DNA from: Rhodoblastus acidophilus
GTDB lineage: Bacteria > Pseudomonadota > Alphaproteobacteria > Rhizobiales > Beijerinckiaceae
Assembly: GCF_009720655.1 (NCBI RefSeq)
Contig: NZ_WNKS01000001.1
Span: 1-64,000, forward strand
Length of the DNA stretch: 64,000 nucleotides
Reading direction: 5' to 3'
Within the stretch, counting starts at the first letter, position 1; each line of letters starts with the position of its first letter. The notes under the pieces were generated by a model. The model was not told the DNA's origin. It saw only the letters and a list, made by a program, of their open reading frames with translations, and did not search any database. Below are positions 48,485 through 57,938 of the stretch, piece after piece. A program made the translations under genes and the position numbers.

Positions 48485-49924
48485 ATGCACATGACGCGCC
48501 CCTGGCTTGTTGGCGGACTGTCGGTTCTTCTGGGCTTGAGCGCTCTGGCGTTGACGCCGGCCCGCGCCGCCGGCGACGGCGAAGTCCTCCGCTTCGCCGG
48601 AGAGAACGCGACGCGGCGCATCACCATGGGCGTCGGCAAATCGCTCATCCTCGACCTGTCGGCGGACGCCGGCGAAATCTTCGTCGGCAATCCGGCCGTG
48701 GCCAATGCGGTGGTGCGCACCGCGCGCAAAATCTACGTGATCGGCCAGGCGACGGGGCAGACCACCATCTTCGCCATGGACAAGCAGGGGCGGCGCATCG
48801 CCACGCTCGAACTGTCGATCGGCCGCGACATCGGCGAACTCAACAGCATCGTCCGGACGGCCATCCCCAACGCCCGGATCACCGCCCGCACGGTCAACGA
48901 TTCCATCATCCTCACCGGCGACGTCGAATCCGCCTCGGACATGCAGACGGCGCTCGACATCGCCAAGGGCTTCGTCGATTCGGCCGCCAGGTCGGGCGGA
49001 ACCGCCGCGGGCATGGTCGTGAACGCCATGACCATCCGCGGCCGCGACCAGGTGATGATCAAGGTGACCATCGCCGAGGTCCAGCGCGCCATCACCAAGC
49101 AGCTCGGCATCACCGCGTCGACGCTCGCGGGCAACTGGGGCAAGTTCATCCAGGACAATCCCTTCGCCCTCAACGGCCAGGCGTTCAGCTCGGGCAAGCT
49201 CAACACCATCAGCAATTTCGGCGGCGGCAACACGCTGAACCAGACCTTGCAGGCGTTTGAACGCAACGGCGTCGCCCGCATCATGGCCGAGCCGACCGTC
49301 ACCGCCGTGTCGGGGGAAAGCGCCAAGTTCACGGTCGGCGGCGAAGTGCCGGTCTCCTCGGGAACCAATTGCACCGGCACCGGAACGAGCAGCATGTGCA
49401 CCGTCGGCGTCACCTACAAGACCTATGGCGTGACGCTCAACTTCACGCCGGTCGTGCTGGCCGCCGGGCGCATTTCGCTGCGCCTGGCCACCGAGGTCGC
49501 CGATATCGATCCCGCCACCAGCGTTTCCACCCAGACCTATTCGGCGCCCGGTTTCCGCACCCGCCGGCATGAGACCACGGTCGAGCTGCCGACCGGCGGC
49601 TCCATCGCCACCGCCGGCCTGATCCAGGCCAACTCGAACCAGGCGATCAACGGCGTCCCCGGGCTGATGAACCTGCCGATCCTCGGCTCGCTGTTCCGCT
49701 CGCGCGACTACCAGCGCCAGGAAACCGAGCTGATGATCATCGTCACCCCCTATATCGCCAAGTCCGTCTCGGCCAACGCCCTGGCCCGGCCCGACGACAA
49801 TTACGCCGACTCCACCGATCCCCAGGGCTGGCTGCTCGGACGGGTCAACAAGCTCTACTCGACCGCCGACAATCCCGCGGCCGCCAGGCATCTCAACGGC
49901 CGCGTCGGCTTCATCCACGACTGA
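48485..49924 (+). CDS. cpaC: Tad pilus secretin CpaC/RcpA
   Basis: 479 residues. A signal peptide (about 5-30) leads to an N-terminal pilus-assembly domain (GVGKSLILDLSADAGEIFVGNPAVANAVVRTA), a BON-like domain (IVRTAIPNARITARTVNDSIILTGDVES), and the secretin pore domain with VARIMAEPTVTAVSGESAKFTVGGEVPV and VPGLMNLPILGSLFRSRDYQRQETELMIIVTPYI. It forms the outer-membrane channel of the pilus. The start is taken at 48485 downstream of TGGAG; an ATG two codons later is an alternative. Confidence 0.94.
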   Translation: MHMTRPWLVGGLSVLLGLSALALTPARAAGDGEVLRFAGENATRRITMGVGKSLILDLSADAGEIFVGNPAVANAVVRTARKIYVIGQATGQTTIFAMDKQGRRIATLELSIGRDIGELNSIVRTAIPNARITARTVNDSIILTGDVESASDMQTALDIAKGFVDSAARSGGTAAGMVVNAMTIRGRDQVMIKVTIAEVQRAITKQLGITASTLAGNWGKFIQDNPFALNGQAFSSGKLNTISNFGGGNTLNQTLQAFERNGVARIMAEPTVTAVSGESAKFTVGGEVPVSSGTNCTGTGTSSMCTVGVTYKTYGVTLNFTPVVLAAGRISLRLATEVADIDPATSVSTQTYSAPGFRTRRHETTVELPTGGSIATAGLIQANSNQAINGVPGLMNLPILGSLFRSRDYQRQETELMIIVTPYIAKSVSANALARPDDNYADSTDPQGWLLGRVNKLYSTADNPAAARHLNGRVGFIHD

Positions 49925-49951
49925 GCCGGACCAGCGCAAGACACTGAAACG

Positions 49952-50716
49952 ATGGACATGACCATGCCGCATCTCCGCCTGATCAAGACCTCGGAACACG
50001 CCAGCCTGAAACGCCTGGCGCGGGCGGCGGCCCTGCTCGTCGCGGTTCCGCTCGCCGCCTGCTCGAGCGGCGGCGCCGACCGGATCGTCGCCACCTCGAT
50101 CCCGAGCGAGGACTTCCACGCCCGTCACCCGATCGAACTGGCCAGCAGCCGCGCGACTCTCGACGTGATCCCTTACGTTCATGCCGGCGCGCTCGACGCG
50201 CGCTCCAAGAGCCAGATCAAGCAGTTCGCGTCGGAATACGCGAAAACCGGCTCCGGAGAGATCGGATTGGCGGTGCCGCAGAGCGGACCCGGCGCGGCCG
50301 AGGCGCGCGCGGCCGTGCCCGCGGTGCGCGCCGCGCTCGCCGCCGGCGGCGCGCGCAGCTACGTGGCGATTTCCTCCTATCCGATCGCCGATCCGAGCGT
50401 CGCCGCGCCGATCCGCCTGTCCTACGCCACCGTGATCGCCCGGACCCGCACGCGCTGCGGCCAGTGGCCCAACGACCTCGCCTCCGGCTCGTCGACGGAA
50501 GGCTGGGAGAACAAGCCCTACTGGAACCTGGGCTGCGCGAACCAGCAGATGATCGCGGCCCAGACGGCCGATCCGCGCGACCTGCTGAGCCCGACGGCGA
50601 CCACCCCGCCCGATCCGCAGATCGTTTCGCGCGGCATCGTCGCCGTGCGCCAGGGCAAGGATCCGAGCACGGCCTGGCAGGTCCAGAACACCAACATCGG
50701 CGGCGTAGGGAACTGA
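49952..50716 (+). CDS. cpaD: Pilus assembly lipoprotein CpaD
   Basis: 254 residues. The lipobox VPLAAC places the acylated Cys at about residue 37 behind an Arg/Leu-rich signal. The CpaD domain has the typical RHPIELASSRATLDVIP start, YVAISSYPIADPSVAAPIRLSY and TRCGQWPNDLASGS, then NLGCANQQMIAAQTADPRDLL. It is a pilotin or channel partner of CpaC. The first of three nearby in-frame ATGs is used; the start is uncertain by up to four codons. Confidence 0.92.
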   Translation: MDMTMPHLRLIKTSEHASLKRLARAAALLVAVPLAACSSGGADRIVATSIPSEDFHARHPIELASSRATLDVIPYVHAGALDARSKSQIKQFASEYAKTGSGEIGLAVPQSGPGAAEARAAVPAVRAALAAGGARSYVAISSYPIADPSVAAPIRLSYATVIARTRTRCGQWPNDLASGSSTEGWENKPYWNLGCANQQMIAAQTADPRDLLSPTATTPPDPQIVSRGIVAVRQGKDPSTAWQVQNTNIGGVGN

Positions 50717-50732
50717 TCCAAGGACTCTTTTC

Positions 50733-51980
50733 ATGACGGATTCGATGCACGAACAGCTGGATTCCTCGCACTACGCGCAGATCGCGCCGGCGCCGCGCAT
50801 ATCGCTCCAGGCGTTCTGCGAGACGCCGGATCTGGCGCAGCTGATCGGCGAGGCCGCCATCGACCGGCGCATGGAGAAAGCCCATGTCAAGGTGAACATG
50901 GGCGGCGCCCAGGCGGCGATCGAGGCTTACCGCACCTCGCCGACGCCCAACGTCATCGTGCTCGAAACCTCGGCCGCCCGCGCCGAGCTGATCGAACACT
51001 TGGAGGCCCTCGCGGAATTCTGCGATTCCGGCACCAAGGTGATCGTGATCGGCCAGCTCAACGACATCACGCTCTATCGCGAGCTGATTTCGCGCGGCGT
51101 GTCCGACTATCTGGTCAAGCCGTTCGGCGTGATGGATTTCATCGCGGCCCTGTCGGCCCAATACCACCAGGAGTCCGCCGCGCCGCTCGGCCGCGTGATC
51201 GCGGTGACCGGCTGCAAGGGGGGCGTGGGCGCCTCCTGCGTCGCGCACAACCTCGCCTGGGCCATTTCCCGCGAACTCGACGCGTCCACGGTGATCGTCG
51301 ACCTCGACCTGCCCTTCGGCACCGCCGGCCTCGACTTCAACCAGGACCCGCCGCAGGGCATAGCGGAAGCCGTGTTCGCGCCCGATCGCCTCGACGCCAA
51401 CCTCGTCGACCGCCTGCTGTCGAAATGCAGCGACAAGCTGTCGATCCTGGCGGCGCCGGCCACGGTGGAGCGCAGCTACGATTTTCAGGAGACCACCTTC
51501 GACGCGCTGCTGGAGCTGTTGCGCGCGACGACGCCCTATATCGTTCTCGACGTGCCGCACATGTGGACGGGCTGGTCGCGGCGGATGATGGTGACCGCCG
51601 ACGAGGCGCTGCTGGTTTCGGCGCCCGATCTCGCCGGCCTGCGCAACACCAAAAGCCTGCTCGACACGCTGCGCGCCGCCCGCAAGAACGATCCGGTCCC
51701 GCGTTTCGTCCTCAATGGCGTGGGCATGCCCAAGCGCCCGGAAATCGCCGTCGCCGATTTCGCCCGCGCCGTGGAGGCCCAGCCTCTGGCGGTGACGCCG
51801 TTCGACGCCAAACTGTTCGGCGCGGCCTCCAACAACGGACAGATGATCGCGGAGCTGGACGAGGGCGAAAAGGTCGCGCCCATCTTCGGCGACATCGCCC
51901 GCGCGGTCACCGGACGCGCGCCCATCAAGCGCGAGCGGAAGAGCTTTCTGGAGCCGCTGCTCGCGGTCCTGAAGGGCTGA
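50733..51980 (+). CDS. cpaE: CpaE/TadZ-family pilus localisation ATPase
   Basis: 415 residues. An N-terminal receiver-like domain (about 20-140) keeps the fold (NVIVLETSAARAELIEHL, DYLVKPFGVMDF), but Glu78 replaces the phosphoacceptor Asp. A MinD/ParA-like ATPase domain follows, with a deviant Walker A GCKGGVGAS at 160-168 that keeps the signature Lys but has Ala for the P-loop Lys, and STVIVDLDLPFGTAGLDFNQDP. It is thought to place the Tad machine in the cell. It lies between cpaD and cpaF. Confidence 0.93.
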   Translation: MTDSMHEQLDSSHYAQIAPAPRISLQAFCETPDLAQLIGEAAIDRRMEKAHVKVNMGGAQAAIEAYRTSPTPNVIVLETSAARAELIEHLEALAEFCDSGTKVIVIGQLNDITLYRELISRGVSDYLVKPFGVMDFIAALSAQYHQESAAPLGRVIAVTGCKGGVGASCVAHNLAWAISRELDASTVIVDLDLPFGTAGLDFNQDPPQGIAEAVFAPDRLDANLVDRLLSKCSDKLSILAAPATVERSYDFQETTFDALLELLRATTPYIVLDVPHMWTGWSRRMMVTADEALLVSAPDLAGLRNTKSLLDTLRAARKNDPVPRFVLNGVGMPKRPEIAVADFARAVEAQPLAVTPFDAKLFGAASNNGQMIAELDEGEKVAPIFGDIARAVTGRAPIKRERKSFLEPLLAVLKG

Positions 51981-52042
51981 CGCGCAGACAAAAGGTTTTT
52001 TCCGGCATGAAACCGGATTCTCGAGAGGGACTGTAAACGGAG

Positions 52043-53473
52043 ATGTTCGGAAAGCGTTCCGCCAACACCGCCGCGCCGCGCGCCAGCCAGGGTCCGTCGT
52101 CCACGGTCGTCGAGGCGATCGCCTCGCCTGTCGCGCTCACGCCGCAGCCGACGGTCGCCCCGCCGCCGGCGCCCCCGCCGGAGGTGCGGCGCTCCGACGA
52201 ATATTACATGACGAAGAGCACGATTTTTGGCGCGCTGATCGAGGCGATCGACCTCTCTCAGCTGTCAAAACTCGACGCCGAGAGCGCGCGCGAGGAAATC
52301 CGCGACATCGTCAACGAGATCATCGCCATCAAGAATGTGGTGCTGTCGATCGCGGAGCAGGAGGACCTGCTCGAGGACATTTGCAATGACGTGCTCGGCT
52401 ATGGCCCGCTCGAGCCGCTGCTGGCGCGCGACGACATCGCCGACATCATGGTGAACGGAAGCAACAGGACCTATATCGAGGTTCAAGGAAAAATTCAGCT
52501 CACCAGCGTGCGATTCCGCGACAACGCCCAGCTGATGAACATCTGCCAGCGCATCGTCAGCCAGGTCGGCCGCCGCGTCGACGAAGCGTCTCCCATCTGC
52601 GACGCGCGTCTGCTCGACGGCTCGCGCGTCAATGTGATCGGGCCGCCGCTCGCCATCGACGGGCCCGCGCTCACCATCCGCAAGTTCAAGAAGGACAAGC
52701 TGACGCTCGACCAGATCACCAGGTTTGGCGCCATTTCGCCCGAGGGCGCGGAGATCCTGAAGATCATCGGCAGGGTGCGCTGCAACGTGCTGATTTCGGG
52801 AGGCACGGGCTCGGGCAAGACCACCCTGCTCAACTGCCTCACCAACTACATCGAAGACGACGAGCGCGTCATCACCTGCGAGGACGCGGCGGAGCTGCAA
52901 TTGCAGCAGCCGCATGTGGTGCGCCTCGAAACCCGCCCGCCCAATCTCGAAGGGCAGGGCGCCATCACCATGCGCGACCTCGTGAAGAACTGCCTGCGCA
53001 TGCGTCCCGAACGCATCATCGTCGGCGAAGTGCGCGGACCCGAGGCCTTCGACCTGTTGCAGGCGATGAACACGGGTCACGACGGCTCGATGGGCACGCT
53101 GCACGCCAACTCGCCGCGCGAGGCGCTGAGCCGTCTCGAATCCATGATCACCATGGGCGGCTTCGCCCTGCCGCCGCGCACCATCCGCGAGATGATCGTC
53201 TCCTCGATCGACGTCATCATCCAGGCGGCGCGTCTGCGCGACGGCTCGCGCCGCATCACCCACATCACCGAGGTCATGGGCCTGGAAGGCGAAACCGTCA
53301 TCACCCAGGACCTGTTCCTCTACGACATCATCGGCGAGGACGCCAACGGCAAGCTCAAGGGACGCCACCGCTCCACGGGAATCGGACGTCCGCGCTTCTG
53401 GGAGCGCGCCCGCTATTTCAACGAGGAAGGGCGCCTGGCGGCGGCGCTCGACGCCTCCGAACTGCGCGAATAG
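52043..53473 (+). CDS. cpaF: Tad pilus motor ATPase CpaF/TadA
   Basis: 476 residues, secretion ATPase of the VirB11/PulE type. The N-terminal domain has [31 protein letters not shown]. The motor domain has Walker A GGTGSGKT (253-260), the Asp box [21 protein letters not shown], Walker [41 protein letters not shown] with the His box. It drives assembly, and in Tad systems probably also retraction, at the inner-membrane face. The first 50 residues are Pro/Ala-rich and variable. Confidence 0.95.
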   Translation: MFGKRSANTAAPRASQGPSSTVVEAIASPVALTPQPTVAPPPAPPPEVRRSDEYYMTKSTIFGALIEAIDLSQLSKLDAESAREEIRDIVNEIIAIKNVVLSIAEQEDLLEDICNDVLGYGPLEPLLARDDIADIMVNGSNRTYIEVQGKIQLTSVRFRDNAQLMNICQRIVSQVGRRVDEASPICDARLLDGSRVNVIGPPLAIDGPALTIRKFKKDKLTLDQITRFGAISPEGAEILKIIGRVRCNVLISGGTGSGKTTLLNCLTNYIEDDERVITCEDAAELQLQQPHVVRLETRPPNLEGQGAITMRDLVKNCLRMRPERIIVGEVRGPEAFDLLQAMNTGHDGSMGTLHANSPREALSRLESMITMGGFALPPRTIREMIVSSIDVIIQAARLRDGSRRITHITEVMGLEGETVITQDLFLYDIIGEDANGKLKGRHRSTGIGRPRFWERARYFNEEGRLAAALDASELRE

Positions 53474-53484
53474 GAGTTTCTGCC

Positions 53485-54459
53485 TTGGAGTCCAGATCGC
53501 TGCTGATCATCGCTCTCGCGCTCGCAGCCGCCGGGGGCGCCGCCGGCCTGATCGTCCCCTATCTCAACGGCGACGTGAAAGGCGAAAAGCGCCAGGCGCA
53601 ACTGCTCGCCAAGCGCTCGGGCGTGCCGCGCGAGCGTCAGGTCGACGCGACGGCGCGCCGCAAGCAGGTGGCCGACAGCCTGAAGGAGCTCGAGCAGCGC
53701 AACGCCAAGAAGGCGAAGCTGTCGCTGGAGACCCGCATCGCCCAGGCGGGCATGTCGCTGTCCAAGCAGATGTATTACATCGTGTCCGCATTCGCCGGCG
53801 GCTTCATCGCCCTGCTGCTGTACTCGTTCACCGGCAATCCGGCCTTCGGCGCCGCCGGGATGGTGATCGGCGGCCTCGGACTGCCGAGCATGTGGCTGTC
53901 GCGCATGACCAAGAGCCGGCTGAAGAAATTCACGCTGGAATTCCCCGGCGCCGTCGACGTGATCATTCGCGGCGTCAAGGCGGGCCTGCCGCTCGGCGAT
54001 TGCCTGCGCATCATCGCCTCCGAGGCGCCCGAGCCCGTGCGCGGCGAATTCCGCCAGATCGTCGAGGCGCAGACCCTGGGCATGTCGGTGAGCGAGGCGG
54101 TGGAGCGCCTGCCCGAACGCATCCCGACCGCCGAAGCCAATTTCTTCGCCATCGTCATCTCCATCCAGCAGAAGGCGGGCGGCAATCTCGGCGAAGCCCT
54201 GAGCAATCTGTCGCGCGTGCTGCGCGAGCGGAAAAAAATGGCCGACAAGGTCAGGGCCATGTCGTCGGAGGCGCGCGCCTCCGCCTATATCATCGCCTCG
54301 CTGCCGCTCATCGTCGCCTTGCTCGTCTATCTCACCAGCCCGCAATATATCGAGCAGCTGTGGATCAAGGAGGCCGGGCGCGTCGTGCTGTTTTGCTGCG
54401 CCTGCCTGATGGGCGTGGGCGTCTTCGTCATGAACAAGATGATCAGCTTCGACATCTGA
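53485..54459 (+). CDS. tadB: Tad inner-membrane platform protein TadB
   Basis: 324 residues from a TTG preceded by AGGAG. One N-terminal helix (about 5-25), a basic cytoplasmic stretch, a helix pair at about 95-130, and the T2SSF domain FPGAVDVIIRGVKAGLPLGDCLRIIASEAPEPVRGEFRQIVE, ending with two more helices. It forms the platform together with TadC and couples to CpaF. Only 7 bases separate it from tadC. Confidence 0.93.
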   Translation: MESRSLLIIALALAAAGGAAGLIVPYLNGDVKGEKRQAQLLAKRSGVPRERQVDATARRKQVADSLKELEQRNAKKAKLSLETRIAQAGMSLSKQMYYIVSAFAGGFIALLLYSFTGNPAFGAAGMVIGGLGLPSMWLSRMTKSRLKKFTLEFPGAVDVIIRGVKAGLPLGDCLRIIASEAPEPVRGEFRQIVEAQTLGMSVSEAVERLPERIPTAEANFFAIVISIQQKAGGNLGEALSNLSRVLRERKKMADKVRAMSSEARASAYIIASLPLIVALLVYLTSPQYIEQLWIKEAGRVVLFCCACLMGVGVFVMNKMISFDI

Positions 54460-54466
54460 GGCCGGC

Positions 54467-55447
54467 ATGCTCTCGCTTCTCTTCACCAAGCTCTCCGATC
54501 CCCGCTTCATCGTGGCGCTGGTCATCGGCGTCATTACCGTCGCGAGCCTGATCGTCATCGCCATGCCGTTTCTCCAGGGCGATTCGCTGGAGGAGCGGAT
54601 GAAGTCGGTGGCGGTCGAGCGCGAGCGCATCCGCGCGCGCGAGCGTGAAAAACTGGCGGCCAGGGCCAACAACAAGCAGGGCCTGAGGCATTCGTCCAAG
54701 ACCTACATGAAGGATGTGGTCGAGCGCTTCAGCCTGTCGAAATGGCTGGGGGCCGACGAGGCCAAGGGCAAGCTGGCCAGGGCCGGCTTTCGCGGCCCGC
54801 AGGCGGAGATCGGCTTTTTGTTCTTCCGCCTCGTGGCGCCGATCGGCCTGTCGGTGTTCGGCTCGCTCTACGCCTTCCTGGTGCTGAACCTGCAGATCGG
54901 ACTGTTGCAGAAGCTGGCCGTGGTGGTCCTGCTGCTCTACATGGGCCTGAAACTGCCGGAAATCTATCTGAGCAACACCATCACCAAGCGCCAGTTGGAA
55001 ATGCGTCGCGCCTTCCCTGACGCGCTCGACCTGCTGTTGATCTGCATCGAATCCGGCATGTCCATCGAACATGGGTTTCGCCGGGTGAGTCAGGAAATCG
55101 GCGTGCGCTCGCTGGCGCTCGCGGAAGAATTCACCCTGACCACGGCGGAATTGTCCTATCTGCCCGACCGGCGCACGGCCTATGACAATTTTTACGCGCG
55201 CACCGGTCTCGACGACGTGAAGAACGTGGTGACCTCGCTGGTCCAGGCGGAAAAATACGGCACGCCGCTCGGCACGGCGCTGCGCACGGTGTCGCAGGAA
55301 GCGCGCGACACCCGCATGATGGAGGCGGAGAAGAAGGCGGCGTCGCTGCCGCCCAAGCTGACGGTGCCGATGATCATCTGCTTCCTGCCGGTGCTGTTCG
55401 CGGTGATCATGACGCCGGCGGTCATTCAAGTGATGGCGGTGCAATAG
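54467..55447 (+). CDS. tadC: Tad inner-membrane platform protein TadC
   Basis: 326 residues. An N-terminal helix (about 14-36), an Arg/Glu-rich coiled segment, a helix pair at about 117-165, and the T2SSF domain RRAFPDALDLLLICIESGMSIEHGFRRVSQEIG, ending with a helix near the C-terminus (IICFLPVLFAVIMTPAVIQVM). It pairs with TadB. It is the last gene of the plus-strand tad run, followed by a hairpin repeat and a bidirectional terminator. Confidence 0.93.
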   Translation: MLSLLFTKLSDPRFIVALVIGVITVASLIVIAMPFLQGDSLEERMKSVAVERERIRAREREKLAARANNKQGLRHSSKTYMKDVVERFSLSKWLGADEAKGKLARAGFRGPQAEIGFLFFRLVAPIGLSVFGSLYAFLVLNLQIGLLQKLAVVVLLLYMGLKLPEIYLSNTITKRQLEMRRAFPDALDLLLICIESGMSIEHGFRRVSQEIGVRSLALAEEFTLTTAELSYLPDRRTAYDNFYARTGLDDVKNVVTSLVQAEKYGTPLGTALRTVSQEARDTRMMEAEKKAASLPPKLTVPMIICFLPVLFAVIMTPAVIQVMAVQ

Positions 55448-55466
55448 GGGGGCGACCCTTGGACCG

Positions 55467-55536
55467 CCCTCGTCCTTCGAGACAGCCGCCATAGGGCGTC
55501 TGAAGACGCCCTATGGCGGCTTCCTCAGGATGAGGG
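55467..55536. repeat. Large palindromic repeat G after tadC
   Basis: The outer CCCTCGTCCTTCGAGAC faces CCTCAGGATGAGGG. The inner arms AGCCGCCATAGGGCGTC and their complement form a 17-bp or longer stem around TGA. Related to the CCTCACCCTGAGG and GTCTCGAAGGG parts of the element at 24539. Confidence 0.75.
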
Positions 55537-55558
55537 CTTTGTTGTTCCAAAAAAAGAA

Positions 55559-55589
55559 GGGGCCGAAGCGATCTGCTTCGGCCCCTTTT
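55559..55589. terminator. Bidirectional terminator between tadC and tadD
   Basis: GGGGCCGAAGC-GATCT-GCTTCGGCCCC, an 11-bp stem with four T on the plus-strand side and an A-rich run (T-rich on the minus strand) on the other side. Confidence 0.85.
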
Positions 55590-55606
55590 GTGTGAGTGCG
55601 AGAAGA

Positions 55607-56422
55607 TCAGCGGACGGCGGTCTTGCCGCGCGTCGCGGCGGCCTGGATGTCGCGCCAGCCGTTGTTTTGCGAAATCATCTGGCGGATCGACGCGACATTC
55701 TCGCGCGCCTGCTGGGGCGAGAGGTCGCGCTGCGAAACCTGCTCGGCTTCCGCAAACTTGCCTTGCAGCGCCAGCACCAGCGCGAGATTCTGGCGCACCC
55801 GCATGTCGGCGCGCGGACTGGCGGCGGCTTCGCGCAAGACTTGCTCGGCCTGTCGCAGGTTGTTCGACAAAGCGTAGGACAGGCCGAGATTGGAGAGCAC
55901 GGAGGGCTCGTCGGGGGCCAGTTTCAGCGCCGTCTCGTAGAGCGCCTGCGCCTGACGGTGATCGCCCATCTGGTCGGCGATCGAGCCGCGAGTCGAAATC
56001 ACCGACCAGTTCGGGCTGTCCGGGGCGTCGGCGTTCTCCAGCGCGGCGCTGGCCTCCTGGAGCCGGCCGGCGTCGGCGAGCGCCTTGCCATAGGCGGCGA
56101 GCACCTCGCGGTCCCTGGGATATTTGATCGCGGCGTTTTGCAGCACCGCCGCCGCCTGGTCGTTCAGTTCGCGGGAGCGCAGCGCGCGCGCATAGGCCAG
56201 CGCCACCGTCTTGTTTTCGGGATGGGCCTCGTAGCGCGCCTGCAGGCCCTCCGAATAGCGGCGCAGGTCTTCCGGCGAATGGGAGTCGGGCGCGGAGGGC
56301 ATGCCGATCGAGCTGGTGACGTCGCCCATGCTCTTGCAGCCGCCGAGGGCGACGAGGACGCTCAGGGCGATTCCGGCGAGAAAACGCTGAGATGATCGGC
56401 TGTGCACGGCGCATCCCCACAA
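55607..56422 (-). CDS. tadD: TadD-like tetratricopeptide lipoprotein
   Basis: 271 residues. The lipobox LVALGGC puts the acylated Cys at about residue 29. TPR helices follow: ALAYARALRSRELNDQAAAVLQNAAIKYP, VLAAYGKALADAGRLQEASAALENA, GDHRQAQALYETALKLAPDEPSVLSNLGLSYALSNNLRQAEQVLREA. It is a periplasmic scaffold for Tad secretin assembly. It is transcribed convergently toward tadC, separated by the bidirectional terminator, so it is a unit of its own. Confidence 0.9.
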   Translation of the reverse strand: MWGCAVHSRSSQRFLAGIALSVLVALGGCKSMGDVTSSIGMPSAPDSHSPEDLRRYSEGLQARYEAHPENKTVALAYARALRSRELNDQAAAVLQNAAIKYPRDREVLAAYGKALADAGRLQEASAALENADAPDSPNWSVISTRGSIADQMGDHRQAQALYETALKLAPDEPSVLSNLGLSYALSNNLRQAEQVLREAAASPRADMRVRQNLALVLALQGKFAEAEQVSQRDLSPQQARENVASIRQMISQNNGWRDIQAAATRGKTAVR

Positions 56423-56439
56423 ATTTCGGACTTCTAACG

Positions 56440-56456
56440 TAACGAATAATTCGTTA
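56440..56456. promoter_or_regulatory. 17-bp palindrome between tadD and the aminopeptidase
   Basis: TAACGAATAATTCGTTA, a perfect dyad around a central A, in the 81-base divergent gap between the tadD start and the aminopeptidase start. A second CTAACG element follows at 56460. Candidate operator serving both promoters. Confidence 0.45.
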
Positions 56457-56503
56457 ACCCTAACGGACTGTTAATGCCCGCCTGCTTCGTCGAAAGACCG
56501 TTC

Positions 56504-57898
56504 ATGCCCCAGCTTCCCGAACTCACATTCGCCGGTGACGACGAGGCCGCCACGCCGGTCTGGATCGCGCCCGTCGCCACGGTCAAGGCGGCGTTGGCCG
56601 GGGAGGGGGGCGGCTTGCCCGCCGAGGCCGTGGCGCTGGCCGGCGCGACGGGATTTGAGCCGCGCGCGGGAAAACACCTGTTTTTCGTCCAGGACAGCGG
56701 CGTCGCCGCCGTGCTGTTCTGTGTGGAGGAGGACGGCGAGCCCTTCCAGCTCGGCGCCTTGGCGGGACTGCCCGAAGGGGTTTATCGGCTGGTCGGGCCG
56801 CTGGACAACGCCGCGCTCGCCTCGTTGGGCTTTCTGCTCGGCTCCTATCGCTTCACCCGCTACAGGACGGCGAAACCGGGACCGCGCCTTGTCGCGCCCG
56901 AAGGGGTTTTGCGCACGGAGATCGAGGCCGTGGCTTCCGCTGTCGCGCTCGCCCGCGATCTCGTCAACACGCCCGCCAATGACCTTGGCCCGGATGAGCT
57001 TGAGTTTTTTGCGCGCGCGGTCGCCGAAAAATTTGGCGCCGGGATCAGCGTGATTCGAGGCGAGGCGCTGGAGCGCGAGTTTCCGCTGATCCATGCGGTC
57101 GGCAAAGGCTCGCCGCGGGCGCCGCGCCTTGTCGAATTGCGCTGGAAGCCCGAGCGGGTTCGAAAACTGTCCCTGGTCGGCAAGGGGGTTTGTTTCGATT
57201 CCGGCGGACTCGACATCAAGCCCGAGAGCGCCATGGGGCTGATGAAAAAGGATATGGGCGGCGCCGCGGCGGCTTTGGCGGCGAGCGCCATGATTATGGC
57301 CGCCGACCTCGACGTTTCGCTGCGCCTGCTGCTGCCGATCGTGGAAAATTCGGTGTCCGGCGAGGCTTTTCGCCCGGGCGACGTCTATCGCAGCCGAAAA
57401 GGGCTGACCGTCGAGATCGGCAACACCGACGCCGAGGGGCGCCTGATTCTGGCCGATGCGCTGGCGCTCGCCGATGAGGAAAAGCCGGATTTGCTTGTCG
57501 ACTTCGCCACGCTGACCGGGGCGGCGCGCGTCGCGCTCGGCCCGGATCTGCCGCCTTTTTATACCGAGGACGAGGGGCTCGCCGAGGCCATCGCCCGCCA
57601 CGGCGTCGCCAGCAACGATCCGGTCTGGCGGCTGCCGCTGTGGAAGGCCTACGACCAGAAACTCGACAGCAAGATCGCCGATCTCAACAACGCCCCCGCC
57701 GGCGGCATGGCCGGGTCGATCATGGCGGCCTTGTTCCTGAAGCGATTCGTTTCGCCGGGCGTCTCCTGGGCGCATTTCGACATCTACGCCTGGACCCCCG
57801 CCGCGCGGCCCGGCCGTCCCGAGGGCGGCGAAGCGCAGGCGGCGCGGCTGATCTACAGCCTCGCCCGCGAAAAATTCGGTTTGGCAAAGCTTTTGTAA
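56504..57898 (+). CDS. Leucyl aminopeptidase, M17 family
   Basis: 464 residues. It releases N-terminal residues from peptides in the cytoplasm and uses two metal ions. The catalytic domain has LVGKGVCFDSGGLDIKPESAMGLMKKDMGGAA (Lys and Asp ligands) and the M17 signature NTDAEGRLILADAL. The N-terminal domain is short, as in many alphaproteobacterial M17 enzymes. An ATG at 56474 is also in frame, but 56504 gives the more plausible start. It runs 40 bases ahead of an NlpC/P60 peptidase gene, and the pair probably degrades peptidoglycan stem peptides. Confidence 0.9.
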   Translation: MPQLPELTFAGDDEAATPVWIAPVATVKAALAGEGGGLPAEAVALAGATGFEPRAGKHLFFVQDSGVAAVLFCVEEDGEPFQLGALAGLPEGVYRLVGPLDNAALASLGFLLGSYRFTRYRTAKPGPRLVAPEGVLRTEIEAVASAVALARDLVNTPANDLGPDELEFFARAVAEKFGAGISVIRGEALEREFPLIHAVGKGSPRAPRLVELRWKPERVRKLSLVGKGVCFDSGGLDIKPESAMGLMKKDMGGAAAALAASAMIMAADLDVSLRLLLPIVENSVSGEAFRPGDVYRSRKGLTVEIGNTDAEGRLILADALALADEEKPDLLVDFATLTGAARVALGPDLPPFYTEDEGLAEAIARHGVASNDPVWRLPLWKAYDQKLDSKIADLNNAPAGGMAGSIMAALFLKRFVSPGVSWAHFDIYAWTPAARPGRPEGGEAQAARLIYSLAREKFGLAKLL

Positions 57899-57938
57899 TG
57901 CCGCAAGGTTAGATTGGGATCGCAACACGAGCCGAACC

